This document shows positions 25,090 to 33,948 of a DNA stretch of 64,000 nt, in pieces. The stretch is from NCBI GenBank assembly GCA_001953215.1, contig CP019169.1, forward strand, positions 1,364,001 through 1,428,000, given 5' to 3'. The translations under genes and the position numbers were made by a program. The stretch comes from Betaproteobacteria bacterium GR16-43 (GTDB taxonomy: Bacteria; Pseudomonadota; Gammaproteobacteria; Burkholderiales; Usitatibacteraceae). The notes beneath the pieces are model-generated. The model was not told the origin of the DNA. It searched no databases and was given only the letters and a program-made list of their open reading frames with translations. Position 1 is the first letter of the stretch. Every line of letters starts with the position of its first letter.

Positions 25090-26079
25090 CTACTCCGCTT
25101 TCACCTTCGCTTCGCGGATCACCTTCCCCCACTTCTCCATCTCGCCGACGATGAACGCGTCGAACTCGGCCGGGGTATTGCCGACCGGGACGATCCCCAA
25201 CTCGTCGAAGGCCTTCTTCACTTCCTCCATGCGCACGACGGCCGCGACTTCCGTGGAGAGCTTCCTCACGATCTCCTGCGGCGTGCCCGCGGGCGCGAGC
25301 AACCCCGCCCACGTGCTGCCGGTGAATCCCGCGAAGCCCTGCTCGATGAACGTGGGAACGTCCGGGGCCGCCGGCAAGCGCTGGTCCGCCGAGATGCCGA
25401 TCATGCGGATCTTGCCCGCCTTGCCGTTGGGGATGATCCCGGAGGCCGAATCGAACAGGAGCTGGATGCGGCCGCCGAGCAGATCGGCCATCGCGCCGGC
25501 CGTGCCCTTGTACGGAATGTGCACCATGTCCACGCCCGTCATCGACTTGAACAGTTCGGTGGTGAGATGCGCGGCCGCCCCGTTGCCCGAGGAACCGAAG
25601 CTGATCTTCCCGGGGTTCGCCTTCGCATACGCGACGAGTTCCTTCGCGTTCTTGATCGGCATGTCGTTGTTGACCGCGGCCACGAGCGGCGAGATGCCCA
25701 CGAGCGACACCGGCATGAAATCCTTGCGCGAGTCGTACGGCAGCTTCGCGTACAGGCTCGGGCTCGACGAGAACGCTGCGATCACGAGGACGAACGTGTA
25801 GCCGTCGGGCGCCGACTTCGCGAGCGCCTCGGTGCCGACGATGCCATTGGCGCCCGGCTTGTTGTCGATCGTGAACGGCTGCTTCAACCGGTCCTGCAAG
25901 CGCTGCGCGACGATGCGCGCCGTGACGTCGGTGAAACCGCCGGGCGTGTAGGGGACGATGATGCGCACCGGCTTCGCGGGCCATTCGGCCTGGGCGAACG
26001 CGAAGGGCGAAGCCAGGACCAGGGCGAGGGCGGCAAACGCAACGGCAACAGCGCCATGGAAGCGACGGATCATTTGCAT
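25090..26079 (-). CDS. Bug family solute-binding protein (tripartite tricarboxylate transporter receptor)
   Basis: A 329-residue periplasmic receptor. Signal peptide ends near PFAFAQAE; the mature start AEWPAKPVRIIVPYTPGG is the hallmark of Bug proteins. Further motifs: IDNKPGANGIVGTE, DGYTFVLV and VPYKGTAGAMADLLGGRI-like segments. Bug proteins bind carboxylates or amides. No TctA/TctB membrane genes are nearby, as is usual for orphan Bug receptors. The ATG at 26079 is preceded by GGAGG at 10 bases. It ends close to the convergent LysR gene. Confidence 0.93.
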   Translation of the reverse strand: MQMIRRFHGAVAVAFAALALVLASPFAFAQAEWPAKPVRIIVPYTPGGFTDVTARIVAQRLQDRLKQPFTIDNKPGANGIVGTEALAKSAPDGYTFVLVIAAFSSSPSLYAKLPYDSRKDFMPVSLVGISPLVAAVNNDMPIKNAKELVAYAKANPGKISFGSSGNGAAAHLTTELFKSMTGVDMVHIPYKGTAGAMADLLGGRIQLLFDSASGIIPNGKAGKIRMIGISADQRLPAAPDVPTFIEQGFAGFTGSTWAGLLAPAGTPQEIVRKLSTEVAAVVRMEEVKKAFDELGIVPVGNTPAEFDAFIVGEMEKWGKVIREAKVKAE

Positions 26080-26173
26080 AGCGGAACATCCTCCGGTGAC
26101 GGCCAGCGTCTGGGTCCGGCGCGAAGAGCATCGTAGAACGGTAACGAGGCTGTCTGCAATGCGTGGTTCTTTT

Positions 26174-27274
26174 TCAGGCGGGCAGAACGAAGAGGTCGGC
26201 CACCACGCCGTGCGCTCCGAGATAGCGCGACCGCGCGGCGCGCTCGTAGACCACGAGCAGTCGATCGCGTCCATCGCGCGACGGCACGACGACGATGGCC
26301 TCGGGCCGGTCGTTGCCGCGCCCGACGGGCAACTCCATCACCGGAATGACATTGCCCGGACGAACGCGCCGCTGCACGTCGGAGCGCGCGCCGCCGATCC
26401 ACCGGTAGACGCGTGCGGGGCCGTCGATCGCGGCGGTCGGGCCCGCGAGCACGAGGAGGTCGAGCCCCTGCCGCGCGAGACCGCGAATGCCGAGCCCGTC
26501 CAGCGGCAGGAAATGCTTGCGATAGAGCTTGCGGCCATGCCCGATGTGCGCGAGGCGAAGCAGCGAGGGATGGTCGCGCGCGGGCCGCGGCTCGATCTCC
26601 ACGATCGCCGCCCACGCGTTGAAGACGGGGCCGCGCAGGCCCAGCAACACGCGATCGCCCACGACGGCAAGGCCTTCGATGTCGAGGCCGTTCTCCTTGC
26701 CGGGCATGGCGAGCGCTTCGCGAAAGTGTTCGTCGCCCCGCAATGCCGCAGTGAGTGCGTTGCCGCCCGGGCCATCCTCCAGGCGCCCGGCCACGCGCTT
26801 GCGACCGCCATGCCCCGCGCGGCGGCGAAGCTGCTGCGTCCCGTCCGTCTCGACCATCGGGATGCGCGCGAGCAGGCAGCGCGACGCGGGCCGCTCGACG
26901 CGGGCCAGCGCCTTCGCGACCTTGCGCGACGACTGCGCGGCATCGGGCATCTTTCGGGATGCCGCATGCGAACCCACGAGCCACAGGTAGCCACTTGCGA
27001 TGTCGAGGTCCTCGAGGTCCGCCTCGGCGTGGGGGCCACCCGGGATGCGGATGAAATCCTCGAGCTTGAACGAGACGTGCCCCGCGAAGAGCGGCGGGCG
27101 AATGCGGCGGCGATCGACGCGCTCCACCGTGAGCGTCTCGTCGCAGGCGAGCCAGAGCGAGTCACCGGCCCCGGCGAGGCCCGAGAGGCCGTCGCGCAGG
27201 CGCCCGCCGCTCTCGAGACTGTCACGTTCGGGGTCGAACTGGAGGGAAACGCGTCCGCGGGTTGTCTTGGCCAT
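26174..27274 (-). CDS. DUF3616 domain protein
   Basis: A 366-residue cytoplasmic protein without signal peptide. The sequence is beta-rich with repeats of the kind seen in propeller-like folds: SLWLACDETLTVERV, FIRIPGGPHAEADLEDLDIASGYLWLVGSH (the conserved DUF3616 centre), LDIEGLAVVGDRVLLGLRGP and RDRLLVVYE. Function unknown in the whole family. It is divergent from the ornithine-lipid synthase candidate. No strong ribosome site is seen before the chosen ATG at 27274, which is where the family similarity begins. Confidence 0.78.
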   Translation of the reverse strand: MAKTTRGRVSLQFDPERDSLESGGRLRDGLSGLAGAGDSLWLACDETLTVERVDRRRIRPPLFAGHVSFKLEDFIRIPGGPHAEADLEDLDIASGYLWLVGSHAASRKMPDAAQSSRKVAKALARVERPASRCLLARIPMVETDGTQQLRRRAGHGGRKRVAGRLEDGPGGNALTAALRGDEHFREALAMPGKENGLDIEGLAVVGDRVLLGLRGPVFNAWAAIVEIEPRPARDHPSLLRLAHIGHGRKLYRKHFLPLDGLGIRGLARQGLDLLVLAGPTAAIDGPARVYRWIGGARSDVQRRVRPGNVIPVMELPVGRGNDRPEAIVVVPSRDGRDRLLVVYERAARSRYLGAHGVVADLFVLPA

Positions 27275-27393
27275 GGCGTGGGATTGAATGACGTTCGTGT
27301 GACGGTTTCGCGTCCAGGTCGTTCCCGGAGTGACCGCGAATCGCAACACACGCTCCGTAGCATGCACCCACGCTCATCGCGGAGTGCGAAAGC

Positions 27394-29154
27394 ATGTTCC
27401 AGCTCGAAGACGTGATCGAAGAGAAGTTTCCCGACTTCAACCGCAAGCCGGCCCTGATCACCCGGCCCGCGCTCGCGTTCCTGCGCAAGGTCGTGCGCGA
27501 GCAGGAAGTGAACGACTTCCTCGCCCAGAACGAAGGGCTGGAGGGCATCGAGTTCATCGACCGCATCCTCGAGCATTTCAACTTCAGCTATTCGATCGAC
27601 AGCCGCGCCATCGAGAACATTCCTTCCGAAGGGCGCGTGGTGATCGTCGCCAACCACCCGCTGGGGCTGATGGACGGCATCGCGCTCCTCAAAGTCGTCA
27701 GCAAGGTGCGGAAGGACGTGCGCATCGTCGCCAACGACATCCTGATGCGCTTCCCGCCGCTGCATCCGCTGCTCCTGCCGGTGGCCAACCTCGGCGCGGG
27801 CTACAACAAGGCGAACGTCGCGGCGATCCACGATGCGCTCGCCAACGACGAGGCCGTGATCATCTTCCCGAGCGGGGAGGTGTCGCGCGCGGGCTTCAAG
27901 GGCATTCGCGACGGGCGCTGGCAGGCGGGCTTCCTGCGTTTCGCCGAGCAGGCGAAGGCGCCGCTGCTTCCCGTGCACCTCGACGGGCGCAACTCGGCGC
28001 TCTTCTACGGCGTGTCCACCGTCTTCAAGCCGCTCTCCTCGTTGATGCTCTTCAGCGAAGCGATGCGCCAGCGCAATGTGAAACTCCCCGTCCACATCGG
28101 CGAGATCATCCCGTGGAAGGAGATCGCGGCCGTGGACATTCCGCGGGCGCAGAAGATCCGCCGCATCGCGAGCCAGCTCTACGGCATCTCGAAGCCCTCC
28201 CGCGTCCTCGAATTCCGCACCGAGAAGCCGATCGCGCATCCCGAGAATCGCCTCGACCTGCGCCGCGAGCTGCGCGCCGCCGAACGCCTGGGGCAGACGA
28301 CCGACGGCAAGGAGATCTTCCTCTTCACCGCGCGCGGCAATTCCGCGGTGATGCGCGAGCTGGGGCGCTTGCGCGAGATCGCCTTCCGCCAGGTGGGCGA
28401 GGGCACCGGCAAGCGGCGCGACCTCGATGCCTTCGACTGCTACTACAAGCACGTGATCCTCTGGGACGAAGCCGAACTGCAGGTGGTCGGCGCCTATCGC
28501 ATCGGGGAAGTGCAGGACATCCTCGCGAAGCGCGGCGTCGAGGGCCTCTACACGCACACCTTGTTCTCGTTCGACGAAGGCCTGCGCGCGCACTTCTCGC
28601 AGTCGCTCGAGCTCGGGCGCAGCTTCGTCCAGCCGCGCTACCAGGGCCTGCGCGCCCTCGAATACCTCTGGCAGGGGATCGGGGCCTATCTCGCGTCGCG
28701 GCCGCAGGTGCGCTACCTGTTCGGGCCCGTGAGCGTGAGCGCGGGATATCCCGAGAAAGCCCGCAAGCTCCTCGTGTATTTCTATCGCCTCTACTTCGGC
28801 GTCCCCGAGCGGCTCGCCACGCCGTTGCGGCCCTACGTCATCACCGAGGCGGAGGAACGCGAGCTCTCGAAGGTGATCCCCGGCGACGACTACACCCGCG
28901 ACTTCCGGTCATTGAAGCAACGCCTGGCCGAGTTCGGCGTCAATGTACCGACGCTCTACAAGCAGTACACCGAGCTCTGCGACGAAGGCGGGGCGCGCTT
29001 CCTAGGGTTCGGCATCGACCCGGCGTTCTCGGGCTGCGTGGATGGCCTGGTGGTGGTCGACCTGCTGCGGGTGAAGGCCTCGAAGCGCGAGCGCTACCTG
29101 CGGACGCCGCTTCCGACGGACACGCCCGGCAGCGATCTCCTCAGGTCCGCCTAG
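27394..29154 (+). CDS. olsF: Bifunctional acyltransferase, probable ornithine lipid synthase OlsF
   Basis: A 586-residue fusion of two acyltransferases. Residues about 60-280 are a PlsC-type domain: ANHPLGLMDG with catalytic His88 and Asp94, and IIFPSGEVSRAG. Residues about 300-560 are an OlsB-like GNAT domain: CYYKHVILWDEAELQVVGAYRIGEV, then FVQPRYQGLRALEYLWQGIG. This order is that of OlsF, in which the C-terminal half adds a 3-hydroxyacyl group to ornithine and the N-terminal half adds the second chain, making a phosphorus-free membrane lipid. Ribosome site GGAG is slightly upstream. Its end overlaps the convergent hydrolase gene by 14 bases. Confidence 0.8.
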   Translation: MFQLEDVIEEKFPDFNRKPALITRPALAFLRKVVREQEVNDFLAQNEGLEGIEFIDRILEHFNFSYSIDSRAIENIPSEGRVVIVANHPLGLMDGIALLKVVSKVRKDVRIVANDILMRFPPLHPLLLPVANLGAGYNKANVAAIHDALANDEAVIIFPSGEVSRAGFKGIRDGRWQAGFLRFAEQAKAPLLPVHLDGRNSALFYGVSTVFKPLSSLMLFSEAMRQRNVKLPVHIGEIIPWKEIAAVDIPRAQKIRRIASQLYGISKPSRVLEFRTEKPIAHPENRLDLRRELRAAERLGQTTDGKEIFLFTARGNSAVMRELGRLREIAFRQVGEGTGKRRDLDAFDCYYKHVILWDEAELQVVGAYRIGEVQDILAKRGVEGLYTHTLFSFDEGLRAHFSQSLELGRSFVQPRYQGLRALEYLWQGIGAYLASRPQVRYLFGPVSVSAGYPEKARKLLVYFYRLYFGVPERLATPLRPYVITEAEERELSKVIPGDDYTRDFRSLKQRLAEFGVNVPTLYKQYTELCDEGGARFLGFGIDPAFSGCVDGLVVVDLLRVKASKRERYLRTPLPTDTPGSDLLRSA

Positions 29155-29893
29155 AGATCCACGCGCGGGTCTTTTCCGCGACCCACGCGCCATCGTCGAG
29201 CGGCAGGTCGTGGCCCGCATCCGGGTGCACGGCGATCGGTGCCTGCCAGCGATCGGCCAGGATGCGCGAGCAGGCGGACGAAACCAGCGTGTCGCCGTCG
29301 CTCGTGAGGATGAGCACGGGCATGCGGGGCTTTTCGCGACTCGCCCGATACGTGGCTGCCGAGACGAGCTGGCGAACTGCATTGAGGTGCGACACAGGTG
29401 CGTCGAGGCGGATGCGAGTCCATCCGTCCACGAGGGTGCCGTCGGGATCTCCGCGCGTGCTGGTCAACGCAAGCGTGCGCGTCTCGCGTGTCCGCGCATC
29501 GCGGGCGAGGGCGAGCCGCACGATCGCGAGATAGTTTCGCGGCCGCAAGCGGTGATGGAACGCGCTGAAGGGTGCCAGGCTCGTGTTGACGAGCACGAGG
29601 GCGTCGATCTCGCCCGGAAATCGCGACGCCCATTCGACGGCGATCATGCCGCCCAGCGACAAGCCGAGCACGCGATAAGGCGGAGGCGCGCCTGTTGCCA
29701 CGACGTCACGGCGCACGCTGTCGACGATGCTGGATATGGACCACGGACTCGCGTCGCGATGGCGAACGCCGCAGCCCGGCAGGTCGGGCGTGAGCACGGC
29801 ATCGTCCGGCATGGCGCGCCGAAAGACGTCGAGGAAATTTCCCCATTGGCGCGCTTCGCGAGTGAGCCCGCGCAGCAGGACCCAGGTGCTCAC
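29141..29893 (-). CDS. Alpha/beta hydrolase
   Basis: A 250-residue cytoplasmic hydrolase. TWVLLRGLTREARQWGNF near the start is the oxyanion strand, VLGLSLGGMIAVEWA holds the nucleophilic Ser, and the C-terminal LILTSDGDTLV and HPDAGHDLPLDDGAWV hold the Asp and His. Specific substrate unknown. The GTG start at 29893 overlaps the peptidase stop (GTGA), so the two form one unit. Confidence 0.85.
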   Translation of the reverse strand: MSTWVLLRGLTREARQWGNFLDVFRRAMPDDAVLTPDLPGCGVRHRDASPWSISSIVDSVRRDVVATGAPPPYRVLGLSLGGMIAVEWASRFPGEIDALVLVNTSLAPFSAFHHRLRPRNYLAIVRLALARDARTRETRTLALTSTRGDPDGTLVDGWTRIRLDAPVSHLNAVRQLVSAATYRASREKPRMPVLILTSDGDTLVSSACSRILADRWQAPIAVHPDAGHDLPLDDGAWVAEKTRAWISRRT

Positions 29894-30927
29894 GTGGTGG
29901 CCTCGAACCAGTTCGCCAGGCCGTTGCGCTCGTGCTGCGCGCGCGCTTCGCCGACCGGAACCCATTGGCGCCAGCTCGCCGTGGCCCGGAGCAGGAATTC
30001 GAGCCAGATGAGGTGCCGGCGAAGCACGCGCTGGTGCCGGTGCTCCTTCAACGGATTGAAGATGCCGACGCGCGAGAAGAGCTGCGTCGGGCGCTTCTTG
30101 ATCCAGCGCCACGAGCCCATCTCGAGCGTGAGCGGCAGGAAGATGCGGCCCGGATCACCCGCATTCTGGAGGTAGAGGTAGTCCCAGAGATCTCCGTGCG
30201 TGAGGTATTGCCGGCATTGGGGCTCGAAGACATAGTCGTGGTTCGGATACGACCGGCCATAGAGCGCCATCAACGCGTGCACTTCCGCGACGTGCGCGAT
30301 CGGATTGCGCGTGTGGGCGTGCGGGAACCAGATGCGGTCGCGCAGCCCGAATCCGGAGTGGCAGTCGAGCGCGAGGCTGAAGGGCCGCGTGAGGAGCTCG
30401 GCCCGCACCGCATCGCACAGGGCCTGCGCCTCCGCCTCCATCGGCGCGAGCGCATCGCCGCGATACCAGGGGAGGTGGGCGCTCATGCGCTGGCCTCCGA
30501 GGAGCCACGCGGCGCCTTCGCTCGATTGCACCGGGGCATTGCGCATGAGGTCCACGCCGTTGCCGTTCGCCCGGGTGCCGCGCCACATTCCGGCGGGGTT
30601 CACGATCGGCACGAAGAAGAGGCCCACGCGCTCGAGATCGCGGTTCAGGAGCTCGTCCCAGCGCAGGCGCTCCACGAGCGAACCCAGGAAGGACAGGATC
30701 ACGTCGGTCCCGATGCGCTCGAGTCCGTGCACGCCACCGATGAGGGCCAACGCCGGCAGTGCGGGCGATTGCGTGCCGAGGGCGATCGACCGCACGGGAA
30801 AGCGCTGCCCGTCCACCTCCACTTCGCAGATCGTGCGCACGCGCGCCCGGCCCGCGGACGCCTCGATGATGCGGTCCAGCTCCTCGAGCTCGGGCAGGGT
30901 TCGGGTTCGCAGTGCGTCGTTTCGCAT
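29890..30927 (-). CDS. M14-like zinc carboxypeptidase (DUF2817-type)
   Basis: A 345-residue protein of the M14 metallopeptidase clan. Zinc ligands are His67 and Glu70 in GGVHGLERIG and His190 in LALDCHSGFG; the catalytic Glu is Glu269 in LTLEMGSW. The region FFVPIVNPAGMWRGTRANGNGVDLMRN is the conserved substrate-binding part. No signal peptide, so it probably acts inside the cell on peptides or amide conjugates. It overlaps the following hydrolase gene. Confidence 0.85.
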   Translation of the reverse strand: MRNDALRTRTLPELEELDRIIEASAGRARVRTICEVEVDGQRFPVRSIALGTQSPALPALALIGGVHGLERIGTDVILSFLGSLVERLRWDELLNRDLERVGLFFVPIVNPAGMWRGTRANGNGVDLMRNAPVQSSEGAAWLLGGQRMSAHLPWYRGDALAPMEAEAQALCDAVRAELLTRPFSLALDCHSGFGLRDRIWFPHAHTRNPIAHVAEVHALMALYGRSYPNHDYVFEPQCRQYLTHGDLWDYLYLQNAGDPGRIFLPLTLEMGSWRWIKKRPTQLFSRVGIFNPLKEHRHQRVLRRHLIWLEFLLRATASWRQWVPVGEARAQHERNGLANWFEATT

Positions 30928-30979
30928 GGCGTCCCGAGTGTAGAACAGGGTGGGCCTTCGGTGTCACCGTGCCATTGCC

Positions 30980-31018
30980 GATTGTCCGACAATCGACTCG
31001 GGCGCTCTCCGACAGTCG
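30980..31018. promoter_or_regulatory. Palindrome and direct repeat between the peptidase and hemerythrin genes
   Basis: GATTGTC-C-GACAATC (30980-30994) is a perfect 15-bp palindrome. Its right half restarts as TCCGACAATCG (30985-30995), repeated as TCCGACAGTCG at 31008-31018, 23 bp later, about two helical turns. It lies upstream of a -10-like TATCTT at 31036 and looks like a regulator site for the hemerythrin gene. Confidence 0.4.
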
Positions 31019-31066
31019 CCGTCCCGCACCCGGCCTATCTTGGGGCACCTATTCGAGGAGAGTCCC

Positions 31067-31525
31067 ATGAAAGCCCCCGACGCCATTGCCCTGCTGAAAG
31101 ACGACCACAAGAAAGTGGCCGCGATGTTCGCGCAATACGACAAGCTGGGCGATCGCGCCCATGCCGCGAAGCTCAAGCTCGCCCGCAAGATCTGCTCGGA
31201 GTTGAAGGTCCACACGCAGATCGAGGAGGAGATCTTCTACCCCGCCACGCGCGAGGCGCTGCCGAAGCAGGACGACCTCCTCGACGAAGCGCAGGTCGAG
31301 CACGACGGCGCGAAGGACTTCATCGCCCAGCTGGATTCGATGCAACCGGAGGACGACCTCTTCGACGCGAAGGTCACGGTGCTCTCCGAATACATCAAGC
31401 ACCACGTGAAGGAAGAGCACGAGGAGATGTTCCCGAAGGTGCGCAAGACCGACCTCGACCTCCACGAGCTCGGGATGCGCCTCGCCTTCCGCAAGGCCGA
31501 GCTCGCGAAGCAGGCGCGCGCCTAG
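31067..31525 (+). CDS. Hemerythrin/HHE domain protein
   Basis: A 152-residue four-helix protein that probably carries a di-iron centre. The expected ligands appear in order: ALLKDDHKKV, VHTQIEEEIFYPA (H..E pattern), AQVEHDGAKDF and YIKHHVKEEHEEMFPKV. Such proteins sense or store oxygen or nitric oxide, or protect iron-sulfur clusters. A ribosome site GGAGAG precedes ATG. A palindrome upstream suggests dedicated regulation. Confidence 0.93.
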   Translation: MKAPDAIALLKDDHKKVAAMFAQYDKLGDRAHAAKLKLARKICSELKVHTQIEEEIFYPATREALPKQDDLLDEAQVEHDGAKDFIAQLDSMQPEDDLFDAKVTVLSEYIKHHVKEEHEEMFPKVRKTDLDLHELGMRLAFRKAELAKQARA

Positions 31526-31578
31526 CCGAACGAAGCGCGCCGAATCGAACGAGGGAGGAGCCCGGACTAGAATCGGGC

Positions 31579-32136
31579 ATGCACGACGCCGGAGCTCCTT
31601 CCCTCTATCGCCGCTTCCTGGGGCCGTCGTTCGATCTCCTTCCGCGGGAGCTTCGCGCGTTCCACGACGTCACGGGCCATCGGCGCTACACCGGCCATTG
31701 CACCATCGCGGGCGCGGAGACTGCGCTCGGCCGCCTCGCCGCGCGGATTCTGGGGTTGCCCCGCAGCGGCGAGGGCGCGATGTCGTTCGAGCTCCACGCG
31801 GCGGACGAGGGCGAAACCTGGAGCCGCCACTTTCCGGGAAAGACTCTCTCGTCGCGATTGCATGTCGAGCACGGCGTGCTCGTCGAGCGCATGGGCGTGG
31901 CGCAGATGCGGTTCGAGGCCCGTGAAGCGAATGGCCGCGAGCTCTCGCTCGCGCTGAAGGGCGTGCGCATCCTGGGCGTCCCGATGCCGCGCTTCCTCCT
32001 GCCCCAGGTGCGGGCCGTGGAGACCGCGAGCCCCGACCGGCTGCACTTCGACATCGCGGCGAGCTGGCCCGGCGTCGGGCGCATCATTGCGTATCGCGGG
32101 TCGCTCGACGTCGGACCCGGCAAGGAGATCGCGTGA
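31579..32136 (+). CDS. DUF4166 domain protein
   Basis: A 185-residue protein. LYRRFLGPSFDLLPRELRAFHD at the start and the ETWSRHFPGKTLSSRL segment (W-x-R-x-F) are the conserved features of DUF4166, whose function is unknown; in other genomes the domain is fused to saccharopine-dehydrogenase-like or membrane proteins. No ribosome site; a -10-like TAGAAT ends 5 bases before the ATG, suggesting a leaderless mRNA. Its stop overlaps the GTG of the next gene. Confidence 0.78.
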   Translation: MHDAGAPSLYRRFLGPSFDLLPRELRAFHDVTGHRRYTGHCTIAGAETALGRLAARILGLPRSGEGAMSFELHAADEGETWSRHFPGKTLSSRLHVEHGVLVERMGVAQMRFEAREANGRELSLALKGVRILGVPMPRFLLPQVRAVETASPDRLHFDIAASWPGVGRIIAYRGSLDVGPGKEIA

Positions 32137-32534
32137 TCATCGTGTTCGACGGGCATTGCGTGCTGTGCAACGGGTGGGTGCAATTCCTGTTGAAGCACGA
32201 TACGAAGAAGGTCTACCGCTTTGCGTCCATCCAATCGGAAGCGGGCGCCAAACTGCTCGCGCAGGCGGGCCTGAAGATCGAGGGCCTCGAAACCTTGCTG
32301 CTGGTCGACGGGGTTCGCAGTTACCAGCACACGGCCGCGATCCTGCGCGTCCTGGATGGACTGGGCTGGCCCTGGAAGGCGGCCTGGGTGTCCTGGATCA
32401 TCCCCGCTCCCTTGCGTGACGGGTTCTATCGCTGGATCGCGCGCAACCGCTACCGGTTTTTCGGGCGGCGAGACGCGTGCCTCCTCCCGAGCGCCGTGGA
32501 CCGGGACCGTTTCCTCGACGGCGTCCTGCCCTGA
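32133..32534 (+). CDS. DCC family thiol-disulfide oxidoreductase-like protein
   Basis: A 133-residue protein of the DUF393/DCC family. The opening IIVFDGHCVLCNGWVQFLLKHD has the D-x2-C-x2-C motif that names the family, and the KVYRFASIQSEAGAKLL segment follows. Predicted thioredoxin-like redox protein. The GTG start overlaps the DUF4166 stop (GTGA); the two are one unit. Confidence 0.88.
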   Translation: MIIVFDGHCVLCNGWVQFLLKHDTKKVYRFASIQSEAGAKLLAQAGLKIEGLETLLLVDGVRSYQHTAAILRVLDGLGWPWKAAWVSWIIPAPLRDGFYRWIARNRYRFFGRRDACLLPSAVDRDRFLDGVLP

Positions 32535-32548
32535 GCTAGAATCGCGCC

Positions 32549-33571
32549 ATGGACTATCGATCTCTCGGCGAAAGCGGCCTCAAGGTTTCCCCCATCTGCC
32601 TGGGCACGATGATGTTCGGCGACCGCACGGAACCCGATGCCGCCGCGCGCATCGTCTCCTCGGCGCGCACCGCGGGCGTCAACTTCATCGACACCGCCAA
32701 CGTCTACGCGAAGGGCGATTCCGAGCGCGTCGTTGGCGAGTTCATCCGCTCGCACCGCCACCACTGGGTGCTCGCGACCAAGCTGGCCAATCCGACGGGC
32801 GACGGCCCCAACGACAAGGGCACCAGCCGGGCGCACATGCACCGCGCGCTCGACGGCAGCCTCGAGCGCCTGCACACCGACTACATCGACCTCTACTACC
32901 TCCACAAGGACGACTTCACCACGCCGCTCGAGGAAACGTTGCGCGCGATGGACGGGTTCATTCGCGCGGGCAAGGTGCGTTACTGGGCGCTGTCCAACTT
33001 CCGCTCGTGGCGCGTCGCCGAAGTGGTCCGCCTGTGCGACCAACTCAACATGCCGCGTCCGATCGCGCTGCAGCCCTACTACAACGCGATGAACCGCATG
33101 CCCGAAGTCGAGGTGCTGCCGGCGTGCGCGTACTACGGGATCGGCGTCGTGCCCTACAGCCCGCTCGCGCGCGGCGTGCTCACCGGGAAGTACAGGTCCG
33201 GCGCGATGCCCGAGGATTCCCGCGCGGGCCGCGGCGACCAGCGCTTCCTGCAGACCGAGTTCCGCGAAGAGTCGATGAAGCACGCCGAGAAGATGGCCGC
33301 GCACGCGAAGAAGCGCGGCATCACGCCGGGCCAGTTCGCCACCGCGTGGGTCCTCGCCAACGAAATCGTCACCTCCGTGATCGCCGGGCCGCGCACGCTC
33401 GAGCAGTGGGAGGAGTATCTCGGCTCGGTCGCGTACCAGTGGACGCCGGAAGATGAAGCGCTGGTGGACGGGCTCGTGCCGCCGGGCCATCCCTCGACGC
33501 CGGGCTACACCGATCCGGCGTACCCCTTCTTCGGGCGGACGCGGGCCGGGAATCCCGTGCGCGGCCGCTGA
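32549..33571 (+). CDS. Aldo/keto reductase
   Basis: A 340-residue NADP-dependent oxidoreductase with the TIM-barrel fold. Catalytic residues: Asp and Tyr in NFIDTANVYAKGDSE, Lys in WVLATKLAN and His in DYIDLYYLHKDD. The C-terminal cofactor segment IAGPRTLEQWEEYL is also typical of the family acting on aldehydes and sugars. No ribosome site; TAGAAT at 32537-32542 lies 6 bases before the ATG. Confidence 0.94.
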   Translation: MDYRSLGESGLKVSPICLGTMMFGDRTEPDAAARIVSSARTAGVNFIDTANVYAKGDSERVVGEFIRSHRHHWVLATKLANPTGDGPNDKGTSRAHMHRALDGSLERLHTDYIDLYYLHKDDFTTPLEETLRAMDGFIRAGKVRYWALSNFRSWRVAEVVRLCDQLNMPRPIALQPYYNAMNRMPEVEVLPACAYYGIGVVPYSPLARGVLTGKYRSGAMPEDSRAGRGDQRFLQTEFREESMKHAEKMAAHAKKRGITPGQFATAWVLANEIVTSVIAGPRTLEQWEEYLGSVAYQWTPEDEALVDGLVPPGHPSTPGYTDPAYPFFGRTRAGNPVRGR

Positions 33572-33581
33572 GTCCCCGGGC

Positions 33582-33944
33582 GTGGGCATCGGCGATTTCC
33601 TGAAGGGCCGCTCGCGCGACCTGTCGCGCTTTCCGGAAGACGAGAATGGCGAGGTCCTCTGGGAAATGCATCGCAGCGGCGATGACCTTACCGTGAAGCG
33701 AGACATGGACTTCGCTTTCCTGTTTCCCGAGGAAGGCCGCGCGCGCGCCTTCGAGCGCAAGGCCGCGGCAATGGGCTACGAAGTGGACGTCTCCTGGTTC
33801 AAGGAGAAGCGCGCGTGGGATGTGCAGTGCACGATCGAGCTCGTTCCCACGCACGTGAACGTCACCCGCATCGAGGGCGAGCTCTCGGCGGTCGCCGCCA
33901 CGGAAGGCGGCCGGCCCGACGGATGGGGTTGCGTCGCCCAATGA
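33582..33944 (+). CDS. RraB-like regulator of ribonuclease E family protein
   Basis: A 120-residue protein. DLTVKRDMDFAFLFPEEGRARAFE and MGYEVDVSWFKEKRAWDVQC match the RraB family, whose Escherichia coli member binds RNase E and reduces mRNA decay. The GTG start at 33582 is used because similarity begins close to it; it lies 10 bases after the aldo/keto reductase stop. Role in RNA decay here is by family only. Confidence 0.8.
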   Translation: MGIGDFLKGRSRDLSRFPEDENGEVLWEMHRSGDDLTVKRDMDFAFLFPEEGRARAFERKAAAMGYEVDVSWFKEKRAWDVQCTIELVPTHVNVTRIEGELSAVAATEGGRPDGWGCVAQ

Positions 33945-33948
33945 ACGG

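Noticed and set aside
26338..28593. 751-codon minus-strand open frame
   Set aside because: It runs antisense through olsF and continues out of frame through the DUF3616 gene; its composition is shadow-like.
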